This document shows, piece by piece, positions 15,351 to 22,276 of a DNA stretch of 22,461 nt; the stretch's first letter is position 1; each line of letters starts with the position of its first letter. The stretch spans positions 1 to 22,461 of the IMG/VR virus record IMGVR_UViG_3300030408_000021. One strand, 5' to 3'. A program made the translations under genes and the position numbers. This stretch comes from a virus. Below the pieces are notes generated by a model. The model worked only from the letters and a program-made list of their open reading frames with translations. It did no database searches and had not been told where the DNA came from.

Positions 15351-15722
15351 GCTGCTGAACTGCTAGCCCAGGCGCAGGTCGCGCAAATTGCCACGCTCAA
15401 GCAGTCCTACGGTGCTGCGATCCAGCAGCCTGTGAGCTACACCAGCAAAGGAGGCGTCACCAAGACCTACCAAGCCGACCCGCAGAGCGTTGCGAACCTG
15501 CAAAACATGCTCCTGGCGTTCCAGGCGGCAGGCGCAGCCCCGACAGGGTTCTATTGGGTGTCGCTCGATAACACGCAAGTGCCGTTCACCTATGCCGACC
15601 TGCAAGGGCTGGCGGCGGTGATGGGGGAGCAGGGCGCAGCGGCGTTCCAGCATCTGCAAACGCTCAAGGCCGAAGTGACGGCCGCTGCCAGCGTGAGCGC
15701 GGTGCAGGCCATTACCTGGTAG
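15165..15722 (+). CDS. Tail fibre assembly protein with DUF4376-like C-terminus
   Basis: A 185-residue protein following the fibre gene by nine bases, with AAGGAAAAA as ribosome-binding site. The N-terminal 60 residues (MGQKLACFDATGKIIAFYDT, then GWTVVGGVLTP) resemble phage tail fibre assembly (Tfa) N-domains, and 'PPTAAELLAQAQVAQIATLK' is the usual helical linker. The rest, with YTSKGGVTKTYQADPQSVAN, GFYWVSLDNTQVPFTYADLQ and a helix to the end, is a DUF4376 domain, found on many fibre-associated proteins of Burkholderiales phages. Tfa proteins fold or trimerise the fibre tip. The first part is AT-rich like the fibre tip and the second is GC-rich, so the gene is a hybrid of a swapped specific part and a resident common part. 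Confidence 0.85.
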   Translation: MGQKLACFDATGKIIAFYDTEDSPPPAGASVIDLTDSQWLACLEKPGWTVVGGVLTPPVPPTAAELLAQAQVAQIATLKQSYGAAIQQPVSYTSKGGVTKTYQADPQSVANLQNMLLAFQAAGAAPTGFYWVSLDNTQVPFTYADLQGLAAVMGEQGAAAFQHLQTLKAEVTAAASVSAVQAITW

Positions 15723-15728
15723 ACCGTC

Positions 15729-16469
15729 ATGCGCAAACTCGCAACCGCCCTCGGGCGGTTTTTTTTCGCCTGCGTTTTTCTGATTCCGGCCTTTGCTGGC
15801 GCCGCGCAAATTGAAATCGGTGCGGGCGTTTCAAGATTCGATCATCGAGCGGACGGTATCTGGTATCAGCAAGGGTTGCCCCATCGCTTCGATTTGCAGT
15901 CGCACGCCTTTCTATTGGGGCTGACAGGCGATTTCTCTCCGACGTTGCGCTGGCATGTCGATGCGGTTGATCTGGGATCGTCATCCGTTGATTCTTGGGA
16001 CACTGCCGCCGATGAATACTACTCTCCGTCATTACATCAGTGCTTGAGCCATTGCGACAATCTGGCGCATTTCATCGGGTCCGGGCACGTTTACGGTATT
16101 GCGACAACACTGGAATGGCACACGACCGGAGAGTGGCAAATCGGCGCAGAGGCGGGGCCATTTCTTTATCACTCGCGCTGGTCAATCCATGTGCCGAATT
16201 ATTTTCAGGCAACTGGATGGCCTGAAACAACAACAGCCGCACAAACAGCGCCTTGGGGATGGATGCCTGGAGGTATTCAAAGAACGGCGTCCGGCTGGAA
16301 GCCAGGATTTGTGATCGGAGTCCTGCTCCGATACAAAAGCTATGCAGTTTCACTCCGTCATTATTTTGATGGCCTCGGTTTCCAAATGCGCTATGCAAAC
16401 GGCGCGATAGACGGATGGCCCCCAGGATGGACGGGACAGACGGTGTTGATGCTCACCCACTCTTTTTGA
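15729..16469 (+). CDS. Predicted outer-membrane protein with signal peptide
   Basis: A 246-residue exported protein. The first 26 residues are a clear Sec signal: basic start (MRKLATALGR), hydrophobic core FFFACVFLIPAFAG and likely cleavage after AGAA. The mature part alternates polar and aromatic strands (IEIGAGVSRFDHRADGIWYQ, LRWHVDAVDLGSS, WQIGAEAGPFLYHSRWSIHV, FVIGVLLRYKSYAVSLRHYF) and ends in VLMLTHSF with a terminal Phe, the usual sign for BAM-dependent outer-membrane barrels. Two close Cys (HQCLSHCD) could bond. Similar uncharacterised proteins occur near fibre genes in Burkholderia phages, to my recollection. A terminator hairpin lies inside the signal sequence and the start has only a weak ribosome-binding site. 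It is not a virion part by sequence. A role in changing the lysogen's surface is inferred. Confidence 0.72.
   Translation: MRKLATALGRFFFACVFLIPAFAGAAQIEIGAGVSRFDHRADGIWYQQGLPHRFDLQSHAFLLGLTGDFSPTLRWHVDAVDLGSSSVDSWDTAADEYYSPSLHQCLSHCDNLAHFIGSGHVYGIATTLEWHTTGEWQIGAEAGPFLYHSRWSIHVPNYFQATGWPETTTAAQTAPWGWMPGGIQRTASGWKPGFVIGVLLRYKSYAVSLRHYFDGLGFQMRYANGAIDGWPPGWTGQTVLMLTHSF
15743..15766 (+). terminator. Intrinsic terminator inside the signal-peptide coding region
   Basis: AACCGCC (15743-15749) pairs with GGCGGTT (15754-15760) around CTCG, followed by a T run to 15766. The same bases encode residues 5-13 (ATALGRFFF) of the exported protein starting at 15729, so the hairpin serves as both code and terminator. 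Confidence 0.8.
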
Positions 16470-16484
16470 CCGCGAAGGAAACCC

Positions 16485-16730
16485 ATGGCCGACTCACAGA
16501 CCACCATTGAAAACCTGCGCGAGCAGATCGATAAGCTGCCCGTGGAATACCGCGTCATCGTGCGCTATCTCGACGTGAAGCTCGACATGCAGGAGCAAAG
16601 CACCCGCGAACTCAAGCAGGCATTCGAGACCGCCCGGGGCGCGCTGACGGCGGTGAAATGGCTTGCGGGCGTAGGCGCTGCGATTGCGGCGATCTGGGCC
16701 GGGTTCCACGCCAACATCTCGGTGAAATGA
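16485..16730 (+). CDS. Small single-pass membrane protein with N-terminal coiled coil
   Basis: An 81-residue protein. The first 45 residues are charged and helical with heptad-like spacing (IENLREQIDKLPVEYRVIVR, LDVKLDMQEQSTRELKQAFE). Residues about 53-75 (LTAVKWLAGVGAAIAAIWAG) are one transmembrane helix. Such C-terminally anchored coiled-coil proteins resemble XhlA-like haemolysin/holin accessory proteins, but the likeness is only structural. GAAGGAAA before ATG 16485 is a strong ribosome-binding site. Its TGA overlaps the start of the HNH-like gene (ATGA), so the two are coupled. A role in lysis or membrane anchoring is possible. The main lysis group lies 4.5 kb further on. Confidence 0.68.
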   Translation: MADSQTTIENLREQIDKLPVEYRVIVRYLDVKLDMQEQSTRELKQAFETARGALTAVKWLAGVGAAIAAIWAGFHANISVK

Positions 16731-17209
16731 GCGTCAAGCAAACCCACGTCGAGCGCGAGACGCTCGCGGTTGAGGTCAACATCCCCGGCCATGCGCCGCG
16801 CGTTGAGACCTCGCTGTTCGAGCGCACGCGCAAGGCGCTGATCGCGCGCGAGGGCGGCTGCTGGATCTGCGGGGCGAAAGATTCGCACGACGCGCCGCTG
16901 CAGAGTCACCATTACCCGGTCGAGCGCAGCTTAGCGACCGGCTGGGACTGGCCGCGATTCATCCGCGACTGCAAAGCCGGAGCGTGGGGGCCGCACGCGC
17001 AGGCATTCGATTGGGATCACTTCGACCCAGCGAACCCGTACACCTTCGTCGATGACCAGACCGTGAACGGCCGCCTTCTGTGCGAGGCGCATCACATCGG
17101 AAAGGACACCGGAATCCACGCCATGCCGCACCCCTTGTGGGTCTGGCAGCGCTACGCGCCAGAAGGCTACAAGCTCTCGGATGTTGAGATCGTGCACCAC
17201 CAGTTCTAA
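16727..17209 (+). CDS. HNH-like zinc-binding protein, putative nuclease
   Basis: A 160-residue soluble protein. The frame is open further upstream to 16658, but ATG 16727 overlaps the preceding stop as ATGA and is chosen. Residues C45-W-I-C48, the pair H61-H62 in LQSHHYPVERS, and NGRLLCEAHHIGKDTGIH with N114, C119, H122 and H123 form the Cys/His layout of HNH (His-Me finger) nucleases, in which one Cys pair and a later Cys/His pair hold zinc and the first His is catalytic. The linker between (about 70-110), rich in Trp, Asp and aromatic residues, is longer than in a minimal HNH. Catalytic activity is unproven. The place in a late operon, far from terminase, is unusual. A terminator follows the stop. 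Confidence 0.62.
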   Translation: MSVKQTHVERETLAVEVNIPGHAPRVETSLFERTRKALIAREGGCWICGAKDSHDAPLQSHHYPVERSLATGWDWPRFIRDCKAGAWGPHAQAFDWDHFDPANPYTFVDDQTVNGRLLCEAHHIGKDTGIHAMPHPLWVWQRYAPEGYKLSDVEIVHHQF

Positions 17210-17224
17210 CCCCTTCCCCTCATC

Positions 17225-17246
17225 GCCGCCTTCGGGCGGCTTTTTT
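17225..17246 (+). terminator. Intrinsic terminator after the HNH-like gene
   Basis: GCCGCC (17225-17230) and GGCGGC (17235-17240) form a perfect stem with a TTCG loop, followed by TTTTTT. CCGGAG follows at 17250-17255 as ribosome-binding site of the next gene. Confidence 0.88.
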
Positions 17247-17264
17247 GTGCCCGGAGATTGACCT

Positions 17265-17942
17265 ATGAATCCCATCCCGCAGATCGACAAAGCAAACGCA
17301 GCCGATGCTTTCCGCACCATGTACGCCAACCGCAGTGGACTCTTCGAAGGCGCGCACGCCGCAGGACGCTACAAGGTGCGCGCTCTTGAGCCGCGCAACG
17401 CCTCGGCCTATCACACGCTCAAGGCCGAGATTGCCGCCTTTGTGCAGGCCGGGGACGTGATCCGCGCCGCCATGGCGACCAAGGCGCTCGAAAAGCTGCA
17501 AGAAGTGGCGTGGCAGGACGAGTTCGACAACCTGGTTCTCACGCTGGGCAAGAACTACCTGTTCGACAACGGGCTGGCTGGAAGCAGCTACACCGCGGCG
17601 TTCTACCTCGGGCTGGTGGACGGCGCAACAACGCCCACCTTTGCCGCAACGGACTCCGCCGCGTCGCACTCGGGATGGACGGAAAACACCGGCTACACCA
17701 CCCCGGCCAATCGCGGCACGGCGGCATGGGCCGCTGCAGCATCCGGCGCCAAGGCGCTCAGCTCCGCCATCAGCTTCAGCGGCTGGAGCGCAGCGGGAAC
17801 CATCGCCGGGGCGCTGCTCGCCACCGTTGCCACGAAGGGCGCCACCACCGGTGTGATCTACAGCGCCGGGGCGTTCACCGGGGGCAATGCCGCGGTGGGC
17901 ACCACCACCACGCTGCAAGTCTCCTACTCCACCAGCATGTAA
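17265..17942 (+). CDS. Phage structural-type protein, possible decoration or appendage
   Basis: A 225-residue soluble protein. The first 90 residues are helical (HAAGRYKVRALEPRNASAYH, IRAAMATKALEKLQEVAWQD). The second part begins NYLFDNGLAGSSYTAAFYLG and continues with SHSGWTENTGYTTPANRGTA, ending in beta strands with GAFTGGNAAVGTTTTLQVSY. The 'YtaawYLGLvdG...a.D..aSHsGWTE' pattern recurs in an uncharacterised family of Caudovirus proteins, usually with head or tail genes, where it probably forms a beta-sandwich on the particle surface. It is followed by a 59-residue partner gene. The start at 17265 has GGAG ahead of it. The role is not established. Confidence 0.65.
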   Translation: MNPIPQIDKANAADAFRTMYANRSGLFEGAHAAGRYKVRALEPRNASAYHTLKAEIAAFVQAGDVIRAAMATKALEKLQEVAWQDEFDNLVLTLGKNYLFDNGLAGSSYTAAFYLGLVDGATTPTFAATDSAASHSGWTENTGYTTPANRGTAAWAAAASGAKALSSAISFSGWSAAGTIAGALLATVATKGATTGVIYSAGAFTGGNAAVGTTTTLQVSYSTSM

Positions 17943-17959
17943 CCCGAAAGGACATCACC

Positions 17960-18139
17960 ATGAAATTCAAACGCGGCGAAACCGTCAAGCAGATCACCCC
18001 CATCATCCAAGGCTCCGTCACCGAGAACCGTGTGATTGATGACGAGATGGTGGTGTTCGTCACCTACACCGACGCGCAGGGCGTGACGCACGAGCGCCCC
18101 TTCAGCGAAGACGAGCTGGAAGCGGTGCAGGCGAGCTGA
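17960..18139 (+). CDS. Small conserved phage protein, 59 residues
   Basis: The frame is open upstream, but ATG 17960 with GAAAGGAC ahead of it is the clear start, 17 bases after the previous stop. The product begins MKFKRGETVKQITPIIQG, then VTENRVIDDEMVVFVTYTD and ends HERPFSEDELEAVQAS. It is an acidic small beta protein of KOW/SH3-like appearance (G-x-V-K-Q-I ... I-x-G-S-V). It precedes the large repeat protein by nine bases and could be an assembly factor for one of its two structural neighbours. This is inferred from position. Confidence 0.7.
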   Translation: MKFKRGETVKQITPIIQGSVTENRVIDDEMVVFVTYTDAQGVTHERPFSEDELEAVQAS

Positions 18140-18148
18140 AGGTAGATT

Positions 18149-21100
18149 GTGGCAAACCCGGCATTCGTTCGCGTTAATTCCGTCGGAACAACTGGCGGAA
18201 TAACGCAATCTTTAAACAGCGGGGGAACTCCCGCTGTCGGTAATCTGCTGATGGCCGTTTTCAGCGGATATGTCAGCGTCACGACGGGAGCGTTTGCTGC
18301 CAGCGTGCCGTCTGGATGGACGGTACAGCAGTTTGATCTGCAACAGGCAAACGGGTTTTCGGTTTACGGCTATGTCGCCACCAAGATTGCCACATCAGCC
18401 GATACCAGTAGCACAAGCTACACGTTTGGGTTCACTAGCAGCGCCGGGCTGGGCACCTATTACGGGTGCGATGTTGCCATCACCACTTGGTCGGGAGGCG
18501 ACACCGGCACGCAGCCTGACGCATCGGCTTTCGCCGTTGTGCCAAACGGCACAACCGCCACAAGCCCAAGCGCCACGGCCACGGTCAGCAATGACACGGT
18601 TGTCTTGTTCTACCTCGACCTCGGCAACACCGGAGCAACCCCGAGCCTGCCAAGCGGGACAACGAGCGCACTGGCCTATACGGACGGGTCAAGTGGCACC
18701 GGCATTCGCATCGCGTATGCGAGCCTGAGCGCAACAGGGGCAAGCCCAACCTACACCAGCACATTCGGCGAGACGGTCAACCCGTCAGGCGGTGTGTTCG
18801 GCACCATGTTCACGGTGCTGGTCAAAGGCGTGAGCAGTGGCACCACCGTGCCGGTGAGCATTGCCGAATCCGCAAGCGCGGCATCAGCGCAATCCGTTGC
18901 CATCATCACCGCAGCAACGCAAGCGGAAGCGGGCGCCGCAGCCGATTCCACTTCCACAGGTGGCGCCTCTTCGGCAGCGCAAATTGAATCTGCATCTGGG
19001 TCAGATTCATTGGCGTCAAGCGCACAAACCGCTGCGGTGATTGTCAATGCGGGCAGCGCAGCGGACAGTGTTGGAACGCCCCCAGCGTGGGCAATTGAGC
19101 AGGTCTACCAGGCATCGCAAAAGTGGCATGTCGGGTCGTGGTCGCCCACCACCTTGTCTGTGACATGCAACGCAGGCGACAGTTTGATCGTTTGCACAAA
19201 CCAATGGAACTCTGACGCAGGCGCGACGTTTCTGCCCACCATGTCGCCGGGCGCATTGACCACCATTTATGACCCGGAAGCGGCTTACCTTGGAACGGCA
19301 GAGCCAGTTTTTGCGCAAGCACTCGCCGCATTCAACCTCGCTCCTGGCACGTACACCATCACGCCGCCCAACCTTGGAGGGCCGGGTGGCGATGGAGACG
19401 TGTATGTGCTGCGAGTGTCCGGCATCAGCGGGTTGCGCAGTTACGGCGCAAACGAGGTCGGCGGCGGCTCGACAACGACCGGCAATTACACCGCCATCAC
19501 GGCAACGCTGCAATCTGCCGATATTGCTGGCGATCTGCTGGTGTCCATCGGCGGCACGGACAACAACACGGTCACCACTACGCTGACCGTTGCAACGCCG
19601 CCAGGGTTCACCAATCTGGCAAAACAGACAGACGGCACCAACTCGCCGCCGTCGAGTTTTGATTACGGCGTGGGGACTGGAGCTAAAGACGCCGCTGCCT
19701 ACACGTGGCCTGATTACGCTTCGCCGGTCGGTGAGGCCATCGTCATGGCGTTTGTCCCGGCAACCGCGCCCAGTAACACGCTTTCAAGCGCAGAGGCCGA
19801 AACCGCATCCGCTGCCGACATCAGCGCACAGACTGCGACTGGCGCGGCCACAGACAACGAAGCTGCGAACGCCGCAGAAGCGTCTGCCAGCGCTGTGCAA
19901 ACAGGCGCAGCAGAAGCCGAAGCGGCAACTGCGGCAGATGCATCCTTTCCCGGCGCGGCGACGCAAGCATCTCGCGCTGAAGCAGCAACCGCTGCGGATG
20001 CCAGCGCTCAGGCTGAACAGACCGCCGTAGCGCTGGCGAACGCTGCAAGTGCAGCGGATGCGTTGACTTCTTCGGGAGGCGCTCAATTCACGACCAGCGA
20101 AGGTGCCGCAGCAGCAGACCAAAGCGCCAGCACGCAGGCCACCGCGATGGCCGAGCTGGAAACAGGTGTAGCGGCTGACTTGAGCGCGCAAACTGTGCAG
20201 GCTACGGCGGGACAAGCAGACAGCGCAAGTGCAGCGGATACCGCTTACACCGGCAACACTAGCACGCAAGCGGTGAGCGAGCCGGGTGCAGCGGCAGATA
20301 ATGTGGCGTCACTCGTTCTTGCCGTGGCGCAGATTGGCGAGAGCGCGATGGCTGCGGCGATTGCCGCCTACGCCGCGCTGACCAACGCCGCACAGCAGGA
20401 TGCAGCGGTAGCCAGTGACGCCAGCGCAGCAGCGCAGGCCGGAGTGTCTTCGGTTTCCGAAGGTGCCAGCGTGAGCGATGCGCCCACATCCAGCGGCACG
20501 GCAACGGTAGCGAGCACCGAAGCTGCAACGGCAGCAGAGCAGAGCAGCAGCGGCAACAGCGTGCCTGCAACGTCGGCTGAAACCGCCGCCGCGCAAGACC
20601 TTGCGAGCGCCACCGTTGCGCTGCTGAGTGCCGCGCAGGAAATCGCAGCCGTCACCGATGCGCTGGCCGTTGCAGCAACCACGCTCGCAAGTTCAGCAGA
20701 GCAAGCGCGAGCGCTGGACACTGTGGGCACTTTGGCTCGGCTCTCGCAATCCATCACGGAATCCGCGCAAGCTCAGGACGCCACCACGCTTGTGCAGACG
20801 CTTGCGCAGATTACCGAATGGCAATACTACGCATCCATGGCGGCGCGATCTTTCTACGCAGCCATGCCGCTGCGATCTTTCTACGCTCTGGTGAACTCAA
20901 ACATGGCCGCCAATCTTCCATCCGCAATCGACCCACGCGAAACCAAGGTTCTCACCCTAGACGCGACGGCAGACCTGCCCGCAGGCGTCACACTCACCGG
21001 CACGCCGACTGTTACGGTGACGGTGGCTCGCGGCAGTGATGCAAACGCGGCGGCTCATTTCACCAGCGCGACGATCAACACCACGCCGATCTCGGTGACG

Positions 21101-21265
21101 AACGCCAGCGGCACGGTTTCAACGATTGCAGCAGGCATGGCTGTGCAGATCATCGCGTCAGGCTGTTTGGACGGCTGCTGGTACGAGGTGGCGATCACTT
21201 GCCCAACAACGCAGGCTTTCAACGTCGAGACGTTGAAAGCCGTGCTCACCTGCACCGCATCATGA
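18149..21265 (+). CDS. Large Ala-rich repeat protein, likely tail appendage
   Basis: A 1038-residue protein starting at GTG after GAAGG. Order of parts: residues 1-237, a beta-sandwich domain (VGNLLMAVFSGYVSVTTGAF, PSGWTVQQFD); 238-311, about four degenerate 20-residue repeats; 312-545, a second domain with similar landmarks (GDSLIVCTNQW, GDLLVSIGGTD, PPGFTNLAKQ); 546-890, some 17 further repeats of about 20 residues with an E-x-A-x-A-A-D core; 893-915, three 9-residue repeats; 920-1038, a beta-rich end (LTLDATADLPAGVTLTGTPT) with three Cys near the C-terminus. There is no signal peptide or membrane helix. The low-complexity rod joining globular domains suggests a trimeric fibre or whisker on the virion. 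A lysogen surface role is less likely without a secretion signal. Confidence 0.72.
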   Translation: MANPAFVRVNSVGTTGGITQSLNSGGTPAVGNLLMAVFSGYVSVTTGAFAASVPSGWTVQQFDLQQANGFSVYGYVATKIATSADTSSTSYTFGFTSSAGLGTYYGCDVAITTWSGGDTGTQPDASAFAVVPNGTTATSPSATATVSNDTVVLFYLDLGNTGATPSLPSGTTSALAYTDGSSGTGIRIAYASLSATGASPTYTSTFGETVNPSGGVFGTMFTVLVKGVSSGTTVPVSIAESASAASAQSVAIITAATQAEAGAAADSTSTGGASSAAQIESASGSDSLASSAQTAAVIVNAGSAADSVGTPPAWAIEQVYQASQKWHVGSWSPTTLSVTCNAGDSLIVCTNQWNSDAGATFLPTMSPGALTTIYDPEAAYLGTAEPVFAQALAAFNLAPGTYTITPPNLGGPGGDGDVYVLRVSGISGLRSYGANEVGGGSTTTGNYTAITATLQSADIAGDLLVSIGGTDNNTVTTTLTVATPPGFTNLAKQTDGTNSPPSSFDYGVGTGAKDAAAYTWPDYASPVGEAIVMAFVPATAPSNTLSSAEAETASAADISAQTATGAATDNEAANAAEASASAVQTGAAEAEAATAADASFPGAATQASRAEAATAADASAQAEQTAVALANAASAADALTSSGGAQFTTSEGAAAADQSASTQATAMAELETGVAADLSAQTVQATAGQADSASAADTAYTGNTSTQAVSEPGAAADNVASLVLAVAQIGESAMAAAIAAYAALTNAAQQDAAVASDASAAAQAGVSSVSEGASVSDAPTSSGTATVASTEAATAAEQSSSGNSVPATSAETAAAQDLASATVALLSAAQEIAAVTDALAVAATTLASSAEQARALDTVGTLARLSQSITESAQAQDATTLVQTLAQITEWQYYASMAARSFYAAMPLRSFYALVNSNMAANLPSAIDPRETKVLTLDATADLPAGVTLTGTPTVTVTVARGSDANAAAHFTSATINTTPISVTNASGTVSTIAAGMAVQIIASGCLDGCWYEVAITCPTTQAFNVETLKAVLTCTAS
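18860..19080 (+). repeat. First block of 20-residue Ala-rich repeats
   Basis: About four degenerate units with E-[SA]-x-[SA]-A-x-D cores (ESASAAS, EAGAAADS, ESASGSDS, NAGSAADS), spaced about 20 residues apart, separating the two beta domains. Confidence 0.7.
19784..20818 (+). repeat. Second block of about seventeen 20-residue Ala-rich repeats
   Basis: Units such as AEAATAADASAQAEQTAVAL, NAASAADALTSSGGAQFTTS and ADSASAADTAYTGNTSTQAV show a conserved E/N-x-A-x-A-A-D core, with variable Thr/Gln/Val-rich remainders. They look diverged rather than recently copied at DNA level. Confidence 0.75.
20825..20893 (+). repeat. Three-copy 9-residue repeat (27 bp period)
   Basis: The products YYASMAARS, FYAAMPLRS and FYALV follow each other (residues 893-915). 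A 15-base identical stretch, gcgatctttctacgc, starts at 20845 and again at 20872, 27 bases apart. It joins the repeat rod to the C-terminal domain. Confidence 0.8.
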
Positions 21266-21281
21266 CCCGACTGGAGCAACC

Positions 21282-21767
21282 ATGAATTCATTCGCCATCG
21301 CCATCAATCGCCTTCTCGGTAACGAGGGCGGCTATGTCAACGACCCGGCAGACCCTGGCGGCGCGACAAATTGGGGAATCAGCCAGCGCAGCTATCCAAG
21401 TTTTGACATCGCTTCGCTCACCCGCGATCAGGCGATTGCCATCTACAAGTCCGACTTCTGGGACAAGATCGACGGCGATGCGATGCCTCCAGGTGTCGGC
21501 TTCCAATCCCTCGATTTTGCTGTGAATAGCGGCATACAGACGGCGCTGCGCGCCCTGCAGCGGGCTATCGGTGTTGCCGATGATGGCGTGTTCGGCCCGG
21601 TGAGTCTTGCGGCTTTGAAGGCCGCCGATCCTGCCGACACGATCATGCGGTTACTCGCTGAGCGCCTGATGTTTATGACGGGTCTGTCAGGCTGGGCATC
21701 GTTCGGTCGCGGCTGGGCGCGGCGCATCGCCGCCGATCTTCGCTTCGGAGCAGCCGATACGCCATGA
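21282..21767 (+). CDS. Endolysin, GH108-type muramidase
   Basis: A 161-residue peptidoglycan hydrolase. The start FAIAINRLLGNEGGYVNDPA followed by DPGGATNWGIS is the GH108 signature, with Glu15 in N-E-G-G-Y as the catalytic acid. The middle helix (RDQAIAIYKSDFWDKIDGD, FQSLDFAVNSG) is also typical. Residues from about 100, with GVADDGVFGPVSLAALKA, belong to the PG_binding_3 C-terminal part. It has no signal peptide, so release to the periplasm depends on a holin. GGAG 8 bases before ATG 21282 supports the start. Length fits the family. It opens the lysis group, and its TGA overlaps the next ATG. Confidence 0.92.
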   Translation: MNSFAIAINRLLGNEGGYVNDPADPGGATNWGISQRSYPSFDIASLTRDQAIAIYKSDFWDKIDGDAMPPGVGFQSLDFAVNSGIQTALRALQRAIGVADDGVFGPVSLAALKAADPADTIMRLLAERLMFMTGLSGWASFGRGWARRIAADLRFGAADTP

Positions 21768-21964
21768 CCCTGGACGACCAAGCCGAAGCCGCCGAGCAGC
21801 GGCACCGCGACGCGGCGCTGGCCGTGCGCAAGCCAACATTGCTTGCCTGCGGGCAATGCCACTACTGCGCCGAGCCGCTGCGCTCTGGCCTGCTGTTCTG
21901 CGGCTTGGAATGCCGCGATGGATTCGAGGCCGAACAGGCCGCACGGAGGCGCAATGGCAACTAG
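21764..21964 (+). CDS. Small Cys-rich zinc-finger-like protein
   Basis: A 66-residue protein with a charged helical start (DDQAEAAEQRHRDAALAV), then CGQCHYCAEPL and LLFCGLECRDGF. Cys32-x2-Cys35 and Cys46-x3-Cys50, with Cys29 close by, make a treble-clef-like zinc site, and a basic helix follows (AEQAARRRNGN). Such proteins are common in phage lysis and late operons and are of unknown function. The ATG overlaps the endolysin stop. It could be a regulator or an RNA/DNA-binding accessory factor. Confidence 0.72.
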   Translation: MTLDDQAEAAEQRHRDAALAVRKPTLLACGQCHYCAEPLRSGLLFCGLECRDGFEAEQAARRRNGN

Positions 21965-22175
21965 AGGCCCGAAACCCAAACCGCGTCCGATGCCGCTGCT
22001 CAACGGCGCGAAGGTGGGGAGCGTCCTGCTCTCGCACGGCCACGGTGCGCTCACCATCATTGATCTGCCGCCCGACGACGACGGCACGCTGTGCGTGGTG
22101 TGCAAGACGCGCGGCGGGTTCGAGATCGACCTGAGCGCGGCCTATGCCGGGAAGCTTGCGGTGCTCGCGCCATGA
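21954..22175 (+). CDS. Hypothetical 73-residue lysis-operon protein
   Basis: Open upstream in frame to 21843, but ATG 21954 with GGAGG six bases before it is the evident start, overlapping the end of the zinc-finger gene. The product has a basic proline-rich N-terminus (MATRGPKPKPRPMPLLNG) and a small beta-type body (AKVGSVLLSHGHGALTIIDL, GTLCVVCKTRGGFEIDLSA) with one C-V-V-C pair. I do not recognise it. It is packed between lysis genes with ATGA coupling to the next. Confidence 0.6.
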   Translation: MATRGPKPKPRPMPLLNGAKVGSVLLSHGHGALTIIDLPPDDDGTLCVVCKTRGGFEIDLSAAYAGKLAVLAP

Positions 22176-22276
22176 CCTGGTTTCCCTGGCTCGCCGCCAT
22201 CCTTGTTTTCGGCTCCGTTCTGGGGCCGATTTTGTTTGTGCTGTTACGAAAGGACGATCCATGTCGCAAGCACTGA
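22172..22276 (+). CDS. Very small membrane protein, 34 residues
   Basis: ATG 22172 overlaps the preceding TGA. The product is a single hydrophobic helix (WLAAILVFGSVLGPILFVLL) with a short basic C-terminus (RKDDPCRKH). It could be a pinholin, a holin partner or a fragment of a spanin. Length and translation coupling suggest a real gene, but no family is evident. Confidence 0.5.
   Translation: MTWFPWLAAILVFGSVLGPILFVLLRKDDPCRKH

Noticed and set aside
16658-16726. Upstream start for the HNH-like gene
   Set aside because: The added residues overlap the membrane-helix code of the previous gene and are Cys/Arg-rich nonsense. The ATGA overlap at 16727 is the standard coupled start.
19784-20818. 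CRISPR-like periodic repeats
   Set aside because: The periodicity is at protein level, about 60 bases, with degenerate DNA and no constant repeat or unique spacer pattern.
20845-20886. The 15-base direct repeat as a phage attachment or insertion footprint
   Set aside because: Both copies are in frame and encode the same RSFYA unit of a protein repeat, so an internal duplication explains them.
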